Part shown: positions 32,245 through 40,482 of the stretch, in pieces
How positions within the stretch are numbered: the stretch's first letter is position 1
Layout: every line of letters begins with the position of its first letter
NCBI RefSeq assembly: GCF_041261445.1
Contig: NZ_JBGCCU010000030.1
Span: 62,001 to 126,000 of the forward strand
DNA from: Catenulispora sp. EB89
Lineage (GTDB): Bacteria > Actinomycetota > Actinomycetes > Streptomycetales > Catenulisporaceae
Reading direction: 5' to 3'
DNA length: 64,000 nucleotides
The notes under the pieces: model-generated
Seen by the model: only the letters and a program-made list of their open reading frames with translations
What the model was told of the DNA's origin: nothing
Databases searched by the model: none
Made by a program: the position numbers and the translations under genes

Positions 32245-33149
32245 ACGACGTCGAAAGCGAGCTGTCGGCCAGGTTCGCCGAGGCCGGCGTCCGCGGATTC
32301 CTGTACGCGCGGGATCTCGACGGCCCCGCGGCCGTCGGTGTGTCCCCGGACGACCCGGTCTGCCTGGCCTCGGTCTTCAAGATCGCGGTGTGCCTGGGCT
32401 ACGCGGTCGATGCGCAGGCCGGGAGGCTGTCCCGGACCGAGCGGCTGGAGGTGGAGCAACGGTTTCGCGACGGCGGCATCGGGACCTCGGGATTCGCCGA
32501 TCCGGTGGAACTGAGCCTGCGCGACCTGGCGCTGATGATGATGTCGATGAGCGACAACGCCGCCACCGACGTGGTGCTGGCCCGGGTCGGGCTGGACCGG
32601 GTCAACGGGCTCCTGGCCGCGCTGGGCCGGACCGAGACGCATCTGATCGGCGGCTGCCTCGAGCTCCTCGGCTCGCTGCGCGAGCAACTCGTCGGTGCCG
32701 ACACCGACACCAGTACCGACGAGGATTTGGAGGCGGCGATGGCGGCGCGCGCAGCCGCCGGGACGCTGATGGAGCTGGACGTCTGCACACCGCTGCGGAC
32801 CACCCGCAGCACCGCCCGGGACACCGCCGAGCTGCTGGCCCAGATCTGGCGGGACGAGGCCGGCCCGGCCGAGGCCTGCCAGGAGGTCCGCACGATCATG
32901 GGCCGGCAGATCTGGCCGCACCGGCTCAGCTCGGGCTTCGACGACAGCTGGCGCGTCGGTGCGAAGACCGGCACGCTGCCGGGCTGGCGGAACGAGGCCG
33001 GTGTGGTCGAGCACGCGAACGGCGGCCGCTACGCGGTGGCGGTGTTCACCCGCTGCGAGCGCCCGGACTTTCGGAACCCTTCGGCGGACCGCGTGATCGG
33101 GCAGGCCGCAGCCCTTGCGGTGGAGCACCTGCGGTCGCTTAGTGTGTGA
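32241..33149 (+). CDS. Class A beta-lactamase-like serine hydrolase, cytoplasmic
   Basis: A 302-residue protein with the three penicillin-recognising motifs: SVFK (SxxK, Ser ~44), MSDNAAT (SDN, ~97) and GAKTGTLPG (KTG, ~238). It starts at GTG 32241, overlapping the racemase stop as GTGA, and has no signal peptide or lipobox, which is abnormal for a beta-lactamase defending the cell wall. The omega-loop Glu of true class A enzymes (ExxLN) is not evident. I take it as an intracellular amidase or peptidase of this fold, belonging to the peptide-degrading operon. Resistance to beta-lactams is possible but less likely given its location. Confidence 0.82.
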   Translation: MNDVESELSARFAEAGVRGFLYARDLDGPAAVGVSPDDPVCLASVFKIAVCLGYAVDAQAGRLSRTERLEVEQRFRDGGIGTSGFADPVELSLRDLALMMMSMSDNAATDVVLARVGLDRVNGLLAALGRTETHLIGGCLELLGSLREQLVGADTDTSTDEDLEAAMAARAAAGTLMELDVCTPLRTTRSTARDTAELLAQIWRDEAGPAEACQEVRTIMGRQIWPHRLSSGFDDSWRVGAKTGTLPGWRNEAGVVEHANGGRYAVAVFTRCERPDFRNPSADRVIGQAAALAVEHLRSLSV

Positions 33150-33330
33150 TCATGACACTGACGGCGGGACGGATGGGCGGCGGGCGGCCTGCCGCCGCCC
33201 GGGGTGAGCCCGCCGGACACCGCGCCGTCGGCGGCCTCGTCGGGGTCCGGGCCTGCGCACCGCAGCGGGGCCGGGCTGCCGTCGTGGAGGCTTCGCACCT
33301 GGGGGCGCAGACCGGGACGGCCGGTTCCCG

Positions 33331-34965
33331 ATGAGTCTCCCCGAGCCGCCCTCCGTCGCCCTCGGCCGCATCATCTCCGACCTCGGCTCCACGCTCGTCG
33401 AGGTGGTCGCCGGCCGTCCCGACCCCGACGTCGCGGTGGCGGGCGTCCTGATCCACGACCGCCTCGACGAGCCCTCCCGGCTGCCCGGCGCGATCGTGCT
33501 CGGCGTCGGTGTCTACGGCACCGACCAGGTCGCCGCGCTCGTCGACCACGCCCACGGGCTCGGGGCCGCCGCGGTGATGGTGCGCTCCCCGGCGGTCGCC
33601 GACGCCGCGGTGGCCGACGCGGCCGCGCGCACCGGTCTGGTCGTGCTCGGACTGACCCCCGGGGCGTCCTGGGCCCAGGTCGCCGCGCTTCTCAGGTCCC
33701 TGATCTCAGCCGACGCCGCGATGGCCGGCCCCGTGCCGGGCCCCGACGCCTCTTTCGGCGGCGACCTGTTCGCGTTGGCCAACGCCATCGCCGGGCTCCT
33801 GGACGGCCCGGTGACCATCGAGGACCGCGGCGGCGGCGTGCTGGCCTTCTCCGCGCGGCAGGACGAGGCCGACGACTCGCGGATCGCGACGATCCTGGAC
33901 CGCCAGGTCCCGGCGGACAAGCTGCGCGCACTTGAGCAGCACGGCCTGTTCCGTGCTTTGTACCGCAGCGAGGATCCCGTCTTCATCGCCGGGATCGGCG
34001 AGAAGCCGCGGGTGGCGATCGCGATCCGGGCCGGCGGGGAGATCCTCGGCTCGATCTGGGCGGTGGTACCCGGCCCGCTGAACGACGACCGCACGCAGGC
34101 CTTCCGCGAGGCCGCCGGCGTCGCCGCGCTGCACTTGCTGCGGCAGCGCAGCGGGGCGGACGCCGACCGCCGGTTGCGCGCCGACCTGCTGGCCACCGTC
34201 CTGGAGGGCGGCCCGGCGGCGCCGCGCGCCGCGGCCCGCCTGGGTCTGGCCGCGCAGTGCGCGTGCGTCCTGGCGGTGGCCGTGGCCGGGGCCGCCGCGG
34301 ACGATCCCGCCGCCCCCGACCGGGCCGCCGCCGGCGACCGCATCGCCGGCAGCCTGGCGCTGCACCTGTCGGCGATCCATCCGCACACCGCGGTGGCCTC
34401 GCTGGGCAGCGTCACCTATGCCGTGCTGCCCTGCGCCACCGACGAGGACGCCCGCCGCGTCGCCGAGACCTTTCTGGCCCGGGTCGGCACCAAGGTCCCC
34501 ACGGTCGTCGGCATCGGACGTCTCGCCGCCCGGCCGACCGACCTGCGCCGCAGCCGCTCCGACGCCGACCGCGCGCTCCGGGTCCTGCAGTCCCGGGCCG
34601 AGGGCGCACGTACGGCACGAAACCCCGAGCACCCACACCGCATCGCGCGCTTCGCCGAGGTCTACGCCGCCAGCCTGCTGGACGAACTCGCCGACCGGAT
34701 GGCCGTCGACGACGACCGGCCGGCCGGCCCGGTGGTCCGCCTCCGTGAGTATGACCAGCTCCACGGCACGCAGTTCACTGACACCCTGGCCGCCTGGCTG
34801 GACACCCTCGGCGACGTGGTCGCCGCCGCGGCGAAGGTCCACGTGCACCCGAACACGTTCCGGTACCGGTTGCGCCGACTGGCCGACCTGGCCGGCCTGG
34901 ATCTGGCCGATCCGGACGCGCGGTTCGAGGCGATGGTGCAGCTGCGGTTGGCGCCACCGCCGTAG
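33331..34965 (+). CDS. PucR family transcriptional regulator
   Basis: A 544-residue regulator. Residues 1-130 form a PucR-type ligand domain (RPDPDVAVAGVLIHDRLDEP, AIVLGVGVYG). The middle is a GAF/GGDEF-like region (VTIEDRGGGVLAFS, EAAGVAALHLLRQRS). The C-terminal HTH_30 motif reads VHVHPNTFRYRLRRLADLAGLDL at ~510, the family's diagnostic helix pair. It is preceded by a 181-bp gap with no other gene and ends the co-directional run begun at 21297. PucR proteins usually activate nitrogen- or purine-catabolic genes in response to the pathway compound, so control of the peptide/D-amino-acid operon is plausible but unproven. Confidence 0.88.
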   Translation: MSLPEPPSVALGRIISDLGSTLVEVVAGRPDPDVAVAGVLIHDRLDEPSRLPGAIVLGVGVYGTDQVAALVDHAHGLGAAAVMVRSPAVADAAVADAAARTGLVVLGLTPGASWAQVAALLRSLISADAAMAGPVPGPDASFGGDLFALANAIAGLLDGPVTIEDRGGGVLAFSARQDEADDSRIATILDRQVPADKLRALEQHGLFRALYRSEDPVFIAGIGEKPRVAIAIRAGGEILGSIWAVVPGPLNDDRTQAFREAAGVAALHLLRQRSGADADRRLRADLLATVLEGGPAAPRAAARLGLAAQCACVLAVAVAGAAADDPAAPDRAAAGDRIAGSLALHLSAIHPHTAVASLGSVTYAVLPCATDEDARRVAETFLARVGTKVPTVVGIGRLAARPTDLRRSRSDADRALRVLQSRAEGARTARNPEHPHRIARFAEVYAASLLDELADRMAVDDDRPAGPVVRLREYDQLHGTQFTDTLAAWLDTLGDVVAAAAKVHVHPNTFRYRLRRLADLAGLDLADPDARFEAMVQLRLAPPP

Positions 34966-35025
34966 CCGGCGTAACCGGCGTGGACCCCGAAGACGTCCCC
35001 ACCGCTTGTGTTCGGGCAACGCGGC

Positions 35026-35057
35026 CAGGGGCCGAGTTGTCATCAACTCGACCCCTG
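35026..35057. terminator. Bidirectional terminator between PucR and MMPL genes
   Basis: CAGGGGCCGAGTTG (35026-35039) and CAACTCGACCCCTG (35044-35057) make a 14-bp stem with one mismatch and a TCAT loop, between two convergent genes. Confidence 0.8.
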
Positions 35058-35075
35058 CGCGCTTTCGTACGGTGT

Positions 35076-37361
35076 TTACCGGGCTCTGCCGTGTGACTGG
35101 TCGAGGTGGGCGGGCTGCCACGAGATCTCCGGCTCCGGCTCAGTTGTCTGAGATGACCAGACCGGCGGCTCGGATTCCGGCGAACCCTCCACGGACAACC
35201 GTGGGAGCAGCCGGTCGAGGATCCGCGGGAGCCACCAGTTCCCCCGGCCGAATCCGTGCATCAGCGCCGGGACCAGAATCATCCGCAGCAACAGGACATC
35301 GAGCAGGATCGACACCGCCAGAGCCACGCCGAACTCGGCGATCATCCGTTGCCCGCCGGCGATGAAGGACCCGAACACGCACGCCATGATCACCGCGGCG
35401 GCGCAGATCACCTGACCGGTCTCACCGTGGCCGATCCGCACTGAACGGTGGTTGTCGCCGGTCTTCGTCCACTCCTCGTGCATGCGGCTGATCAGGAACA
35501 CCTGATAGTCCATCGACAGCCCGAACAGGATGCCGATGACCATCACCGGCACGGCGGAGTCCACCGGCCCGGCCCCGCCGACGCCCAACGCCTCCGAGCC
35601 CCAGCCCCACTGGAACACCGCGACCAGCGAGCCGAACGCGACTCCCATCGTGAGCAGGTTCATCGCCACGCCGATCAGCGGCACCAGCAGGCTGCGGAAG
35701 GCGAGCATCATCAGCAGGCAGCCCAGTCCGACGATGATCCCGACGAACGCCGGCAGCTTGTGGTTCAGCGCGGAGTCGAAATCGTCGGACATCGCGGTCT
35801 GGCCGCCGACCAGCACGTGCAGCGTCGTACCGCGCTCGGCCGCCGGGACCACATCGTTCCGCAGCCGGTGGATCAGCTCGGACGTACCCCGGTCCTGGGG
35901 CGACGTGGTGGGCACCACCTGAACCACTGCCACCTTCTGCCCGGCCGGCAGCGCCGGGGCTTCCACGGCGGCCACGCCCGGGTCGGTGTGCAGCCGCTCC
36001 ACGAGCCGGTCCAGGGCCGGCCGGTCCGCGGCGGCCGGAACTTCGGCGACGAGCAGCAGCGGCCCGTTGAACCCGGGCCCGAAGCCCTTGGCGAGCAGGT
36101 CGTAGGCCTGGCGCGTGGTGGACGCCTTCGGGTCGTTCCCCGCGTCCGAGGAACCCATCCGTAGCGACAGGACCGGCAGGGCGACCACGGCCATCACGGC
36201 GAGCGCCAGCACCGCCTTGCCGAACGGCCGCAGCTGAACCCGCCCGGCCCACCGGGTGAACGCGTTCTGCGGCTCGGCCGGCGCCGACCGCCGCGGCAGT
36301 CGCACCGAGACCCGGTCGGTGCCGGAGGCCCGCCAGGCCTTCAGCTCCTTGCGCTGCCGGCGGCTCAGAACCATGGTCTTCAGCAGGCCGAGCAGTGCGG
36401 GCAGCAGCGTGACCGCGGCGAACACGGTCATCGCGACGGTCATTGCGGCGCCGAGTGCCATCCCGTTCAGGAAGTCCAGACCGAGGGCGAACATCCCGAG
36501 CAGCGCGATGACGACGGACCCGCCGGCGAACAGCACCGCACGGCCGGAGGTGTTCAGCGCCTCGGCCATCGCCGCCTCGACCGAAAGCCCGGCCATCAGC
36601 CCCTTGCGATGCCGGTTGACGATGAACAGGGCGTAGTCGATGCCGACGCCCAGGCCGACCAGCGTCGCCAGGATCGGCGTGGACGACGGCAGCGCCATGC
36701 CGTGCGACAGCAGTCCGACGACCAGCACCCCGGTGGACACCCCGGCGATGCCGGTGAGGATCGGCAGCACGGCCGCACCGACCGAACGGAACACCAGTCC
36801 CAGGACCACCAGTGCGGCGAGCACACCGACCAGCTCCTGCGAACCGCCGCCGCTGTCGGTGGCTATGGAGACCGCGGCCCCGCCGAGCTCGACTTGCAGC
36901 CCATCGGTCCGGGCCCCGTCCGCCAGCGCCACGACGGCCTTCGCCTGGTCGACGGGAATCTTGCCCGCTTCCTGGGTGAACGTCAGCGTCGCGTAGGCGG
37001 TCGTCCCGTCCGGGCTGATCTGCGATTTCCCCTGCGGACTGTAGGGACTGGCGACGGACGCGATCCCCGGCGCCTTGGCGATGCGGTCCAACGCCTGCGT
37101 CATCCGCTCCTGAACCGCGGCATCGGTGACCCGGCCGTGCGCCGTGTGCCAGACCACGCTGTCGCTGTCCCCGTCAGCGGCGGGCTGCACCGTCTTCAGC
37201 AGTTCCACGGCGCGGCTCGACTCCGAGGCCGGGATCGACAGTTTGTTGTCATACTGCGGCTTCGCTGCTCCGGACAGCACTCCGAGGCCGACGATGAGCG
37301 CGAGCCAGGCGAACAAGGTCAACAGCCGGTGCCGGTGGCACCAGCGGGCGAGGGTGGTCAT
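35076..37361 (-). CDS. MMPL family RND-type transporter
   Basis: A 761-residue polytopic membrane protein. It has two repeats, each with one span, a large extracytoplasmic loop and five spans: CHRHRLLTLFAWLALIVGLG at the N-terminus, then the first cluster with GVGIDYALFIVNRHRKG, the second with GILFGLSMDYQVFLISRMHEEW. The GxDY/SMDY proton-relay segments of MMPL proteins are both present. From family knowledge such proteins export lipids, pigments or antibiotics using the proton gradient. ATG 37361 has GGAGAG at good spacing; a TTG just before it is an unlikely start. No lipid-synthesis gene is adjacent, so the cargo is unknown. Confidence 0.9.
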   Translation of the reverse strand: MTTLARWCHRHRLLTLFAWLALIVGLGVLSGAAKPQYDNKLSIPASESSRAVELLKTVQPAADGDSDSVVWHTAHGRVTDAAVQERMTQALDRIAKAPGIASVASPYSPQGKSQISPDGTTAYATLTFTQEAGKIPVDQAKAVVALADGARTDGLQVELGGAAVSIATDSGGGSQELVGVLAALVVLGLVFRSVGAAVLPILTGIAGVSTGVLVVGLLSHGMALPSSTPILATLVGLGVGIDYALFIVNRHRKGLMAGLSVEAAMAEALNTSGRAVLFAGGSVVIALLGMFALGLDFLNGMALGAAMTVAMTVFAAVTLLPALLGLLKTMVLSRRQRKELKAWRASGTDRVSVRLPRRSAPAEPQNAFTRWAGRVQLRPFGKAVLALAVMAVVALPVLSLRMGSSDAGNDPKASTTRQAYDLLAKGFGPGFNGPLLLVAEVPAAADRPALDRLVERLHTDPGVAAVEAPALPAGQKVAVVQVVPTTSPQDRGTSELIHRLRNDVVPAAERGTTLHVLVGGQTAMSDDFDSALNHKLPAFVGIIVGLGCLLMMLAFRSLLVPLIGVAMNLLTMGVAFGSLVAVFQWGWGSEALGVGGAGPVDSAVPVMVIGILFGLSMDYQVFLISRMHEEWTKTGDNHRSVRIGHGETGQVICAAAVIMACVFGSFIAGGQRMIAEFGVALAVSILLDVLLLRMILVPALMHGFGRGNWWLPRILDRLLPRLSVEGSPESEPPVWSSQTTEPEPEISWQPAHLDQSHGRAR

Positions 37362-37494
37362 CAAAACTCTCCGATATCAGTTCACGCACAGGCTCGACGC
37401 ATGCTCCGCGGCGCCGAGCCGGCGCCGCGGACTGTGTGCTGGTGGGTGCAGGGTTTTCATAGGCTGTGGAACGAGGGCATGATCGCCGCGTACG

Positions 37495-37758
37495 TCAGCG
37501 GGGAGACGCCGGGTTGTGGCGCTGGAGCACGGACCCGATCCGGTCGCGCCGCAGCCGGGTCAGCCCGGTCTCGGACCTGCCGCCCGACCCGGTGCTGCCG
37601 AGCGTGCCAGAGCCGGAGGCGCCGATGACCACGGTGAACATGGCGCGCCGGAAGGCTTGTCCGACGTCGCGCAGAGTGGTCGTGCGGCCGTCGGCCTCGG
37701 TGGCGCGTTCCAAGGTCACGGCGTTGGTGTCGGTCGCGGTTCGGGTATCGGTGCTCAC
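37495..37758 (-). pseudogene. ABC transporter ATPase fragment with Walker A deleted
   Basis: The 87-codon frame begins like a LolD/MacB-type ATPase (MSTDTRTATDTNAVTLERAT ... TLRDVGQAFRRAMFTVVIGASGSG), where GPSGSGKST is expected. It then jumps to TGLTRLRRDRIGSVLQRHN, the segment before the Q-loop (family: LTRLRRDRIGFVFQ.FN). So about 40 codons including the Lys-Ser-Thr of Walker A are lost, and the signature motif, Walker B and H-loop are missing downstream. The open frame is therefore a remnant. The partner FtsX-like permease is absent. The MMPL gene nearby may once have been part of the same export locus. Confidence 0.7.
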
Positions 37759-37923
37759 GTCCTAGACGCTAGTTTTCGATCTTCGCCACGGACACGGTGT
37801 GCGGTCCCGTCTTGCAGGTGTAGCGCGCTACACCCCGGAGGTGGGGCAGGCTGGGTACGGCGGAGTTCTTCGCGGAGAACTCGGATGCTGAAACATCGCC
37901 GAGTACGGCACTGACGCCGGGGG

Positions 37924-39582
37924 TCAGCCCTTCACGCCGATGGCGCACAGGCTCCAGGAGAGGCCGTCGGTCCAGAGCGTCCAGGTCTCGCCGGCGGGAT
38001 TGACGTCGGTTCCCTGGCATCCTGCGGATCCGCCTTGTTTGAAGGCGGCCAGCCAGACTGCGCCGACGCGGTTGGCGATCACCGATCCGTTGACCAACTC
38101 GTCGCATTGATCGCTGGGCTGGGTTGGCGGTCCTGGAGGCCAGTCTGAGAGGCACGTTCCGATTGGGTACGTCTGGAGCACCTGCCGTGCTGCTGCCGGT
38201 AGGCAGGGGCTGATGTCGGTGACGGTGACGGCCTGGAGGCCCGGTTTCACGGTGATGCCGCTGCCGGCCTCAAGGCATTGGATTCTCGGGCTCGGTTCGG
38301 GCGATGTCGGTGGCGATGTCGGTGTCGGCTCCGTGGGTTGATCCAGTGGTGCGGATTGGGGATCGAGGTAGGCGGTGTTCGGTGACCAGGTGGTCGTCGG
38401 GTCTGTAGACGGTGTCAATGGGGTGGTAGGCGCCGTTGGTGTGGCTACCGGCGGTGGCGTGTCGTGCATCGGTGCGGCTGCGGTGCTTGTCGTGCCAGAT
38501 CTGAGCAGGTACAGGCTGATGGCCAGGACGGCGGTGATGGTCACTGCCGCGGCGGCGGAGGTGCGCCACAGCCTGGTTGGACGTGGCCGGGGTGCGTCGG
38601 TGGAGGGGGTGTGGCCGGGTGCCGGCTCAGCGGGTTGTGGCTCGGGGACGTGGGGACGATGAGCGGGGAGTAGCGCCCCGGCTGGACCGAGGATGGGTGG
38701 GGTGTCGCTGTCGAAGGGGATCGCGCCGTTGTAGTCGATGATGCGCGTCAGCTGGTCGTAGGCTTCCGCGGTCTCTGTTCTGTCGGCCGGGTCCTTTTCC
38801 ATGAGGCCGGCCAGCAGCTGCTTGAAAACGGGGCCGTGCTGGAGTTTGCCGGCAGGCTCGAAAAGCACCGCTGCCGAGCTGGCCACGAAGCTGTCGCGTC
38901 GGAAGGGTGAGTGGCCCTCGACGGCGAAGTACAAGGTCGCGCCGAGGGAGAACAGGTCGGAGGCGGCGGTCGCGGGGTGTCCCCGCATGCGCTCGGGTGC
39001 CATGTATTCCGGGGTGCCGACTGCGATTCCGTTGGGTGTCAGGGTTCCCATGGTGATGTCGTGGTGGCTGCCGCCGGCGGCGATGCCGAAGTCGGTGAGC
39101 AGTACCCGGCCGTCGTCGGCGAGCAGGATGTTGGAGGGTTTGACGTCCCGGTGGACGATGTCCTTCACGTGGCAGGCGGTCAGGGCCATGAGCACTCTTT
39201 TGCCGATGTGCGCGACCTGGACTGGTGGGAGTGGTCCGTGCTGGGCCACCGCTTGTGCCAGGGTTTTGCCGATGACGAGTTCCATGACGATCCATGGGCG
39301 GCCGTCTTCTTCGAAGACGTCGAGGATCTCGACGATGTTGGAGCTTTTGGCCACCGACAGCGCGTGCAGGGCTTCCAGCCAGGCTCTGCTCAGGTGCGAT
39401 TTCCTGTCGGTCTGTCCGGTCACCGTGTCGAGGCGCACCTCTTTGAGGGCGACGTCGATGCCCGACCGCTCATCGTGGGCGAGCCACACCCGTCCCATGC
39501 CGCCGGTGCCGAGAAGGCGGCGTAAGAGGTACCGCCCGCCGACCACGGGGCGGCTTTGATGGGATTGGGTCGGTTCAGACAT
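37924..39582 (-). CDS. Membrane Ser/Thr protein kinase (PknB-like, divergent sensor)
   Basis: A 552-residue Hanks-type kinase. Kinase domain ~15-285: G-loop LLGTGGMGRVW, ATP-binding Lys47 (VALKEV), catalytic loop HRDVKPSN (Asp146), DFG at 164, APE at ~195. A Pro-rich linker precedes one membrane span (~341-360), then a Thr/Pro-rich extracytoplasmic stretch and a C-terminal ~110-residue domain with six Cys, likely disulfide-bonded; PASTA repeats are absent. I start at ATG 39582 (MSEPTQ) after AGGGG, not at the upstream in-frame codons. The 160 bp behind its stop hold a short protein-like tail in another frame (VSAVLGDVSASEF...), perhaps remains of a related domain. Ligand and targets are unknown. 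Confidence 0.88.
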   Translation of the reverse strand: MSEPTQSHQSRPVVGGRYLLRRLLGTGGMGRVWLAHDERSGIDVALKEVRLDTVTGQTDRKSHLSRAWLEALHALSVAKSSNIVEILDVFEEDGRPWIVMELVIGKTLAQAVAQHGPLPPVQVAHIGKRVLMALTACHVKDIVHRDVKPSNILLADDGRVLLTDFGIAAGGSHHDITMGTLTPNGIAVGTPEYMAPERMRGHPATAASDLFSLGATLYFAVEGHSPFRRDSFVASSAAVLFEPAGKLQHGPVFKQLLAGLMEKDPADRTETAEAYDQLTRIIDYNGAIPFDSDTPPILGPAGALLPAHRPHVPEPQPAEPAPGHTPSTDAPRPRPTRLWRTSAAAAVTITAVLAISLYLLRSGTTSTAAAPMHDTPPPVATPTAPTTPLTPSTDPTTTWSPNTAYLDPQSAPLDQPTEPTPTSPPTSPEPSPRIQCLEAGSGITVKPGLQAVTVTDISPCLPAAARQVLQTYPIGTCLSDWPPGPPTQPSDQCDELVNGSVIANRVGAVWLAAFKQGGSAGCQGTDVNPAGETWTLWTDGLSWSLCAIGVKG

Positions 39583-39657
39583 CTTTTCCCCTAGTGCTGT
39601 CGACGCTCGCGGGGTGCAGACCACCGCGACGCTGACCCCGCAGCCGATCGACGGCGG

Positions 39658-39697
39658 CGTGGTCCAGGGCGCGGTGAGGCGCCTCACCTGGACCACG
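39658..39697. promoter_or_regulatory. Nested palindrome upstream of the kinase gene
   Basis: CGTGGTCCAG (39658-39667) and CTGGACCACG (39688-39697) enclose the perfect 16-bp palindrome GGTGAGGCGCCTCACC (39673-39688). It lies 76-115 bp before the kinase start and could be an operator or a 5'-leader hairpin. Confidence 0.5.
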
Positions 39698-40171
39698 TAT
39701 CGGGGCAGCGAGCATCCGCTCGAAAGGTACTGGTCAGTAGGAAACGATCTACGCGGCGACTGATCCGGCCTGATTGCTGCTCGGCTGGGATAAGCGTTGA
39801 TCAGGGCTTTGGGATAGCCCGTATGCCGTCACGGCCCGCGCGCGACTGTTCGCAGTCGCTTCGTCGGGCGTGCGTCGCTGCCAATGATTCCGAATATCGG
39901 CGCGCATTCCTGGTTCACCTCGTAGAGCCGGAAAGCGGACGCAGTACGGGTGGCAGCCTGTCGTACTGCGGGACGGGGGTACATCTTCGTGATGGCGGCG
40001 AATAGCCGATACGGCGCTATCCAGCCACTTCTTGAGGCTCTTCCCCTCGCATCCCCCTATCGGCCACAGGCATCACGGCGACGCCGGCCAGTGAATCATA
40101 ATCCTGATTCACCCTGGCTTGCAGGCGAACCGGTAGCCTGCGGGATCTCCCTGCCGACCGGGGAAAAACCT
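39698..40171. other. Intergenic region with a hairpin, no gene recognised
   Basis: About 470 bp with lower GC and no convincing reading frame. GCAGTACG (39941-39948) and CGTACTGC (39962-39969) form a perfect 8-bp inverted repeat with a 13-nt loop. Short frames here lack start signals and protein-like composition. Confidence 0.5.
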
Positions 40172-40470
40172 TCAGCGTGGCCGATATCTGAGCGATCTCG
40201 AGATAGGGGCAGTGATGGCCCGCCGCTGCGCCTCGGGGATCTTTCTTAGGGCATTGACGATCGCCACGTAGTCCGGGTTCAGCTCGGGCTGGGCCGGCGG
40301 CCGGCCGTGCTGGCACTGCGCCCTGAATCTGTTCTTCGCCTTGCGCCACGCACTGACCTGGATCCGGAACGCGATGGTCCGTACCCACGCCTCCGCGTCC
40401 GCATAGCCGGAGACCTTGCCCCAATGCTGCCAGGCCTTGGCGAACGCTTCTCGCCAGGGGGTTGAGCCGG
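40172..40470 (-). pseudogene. ECF sigma factor fragment (SigE-family-like)
   Basis: About 95 minus-strand codons read AFAKAWQHWGKVSGYADAEA, WVRTIAFRIQVSAWRKAKNR, then DYVAIVNALRKIPEAQRRAI and a short unrelated tail to a stop at 40172. This corresponds to the end of region 2 and the linker into region 4 of an ECF sigma (pattern W.R.vA.r...s..Rr ... al..Lp..qR.ai). The core-binding start of region 2 and the DNA-binding helix of region 4.2 are missing. It borders the MmyB-like regulator immediately. Compare the intact SigE-type gene at 50579-51112, whose equivalent segment is similar in layout but not identical. Confidence 0.7.
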
Positions 40471-40482
40471 TTGGCGCGCCTG

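Noticed and set aside
32241-33149. A secreted antibiotic-resistance beta-lactamase
   Set aside because: It lacks a signal peptide, lipobox and the ExxLN motif and is translationally coupled to a metabolic gene.
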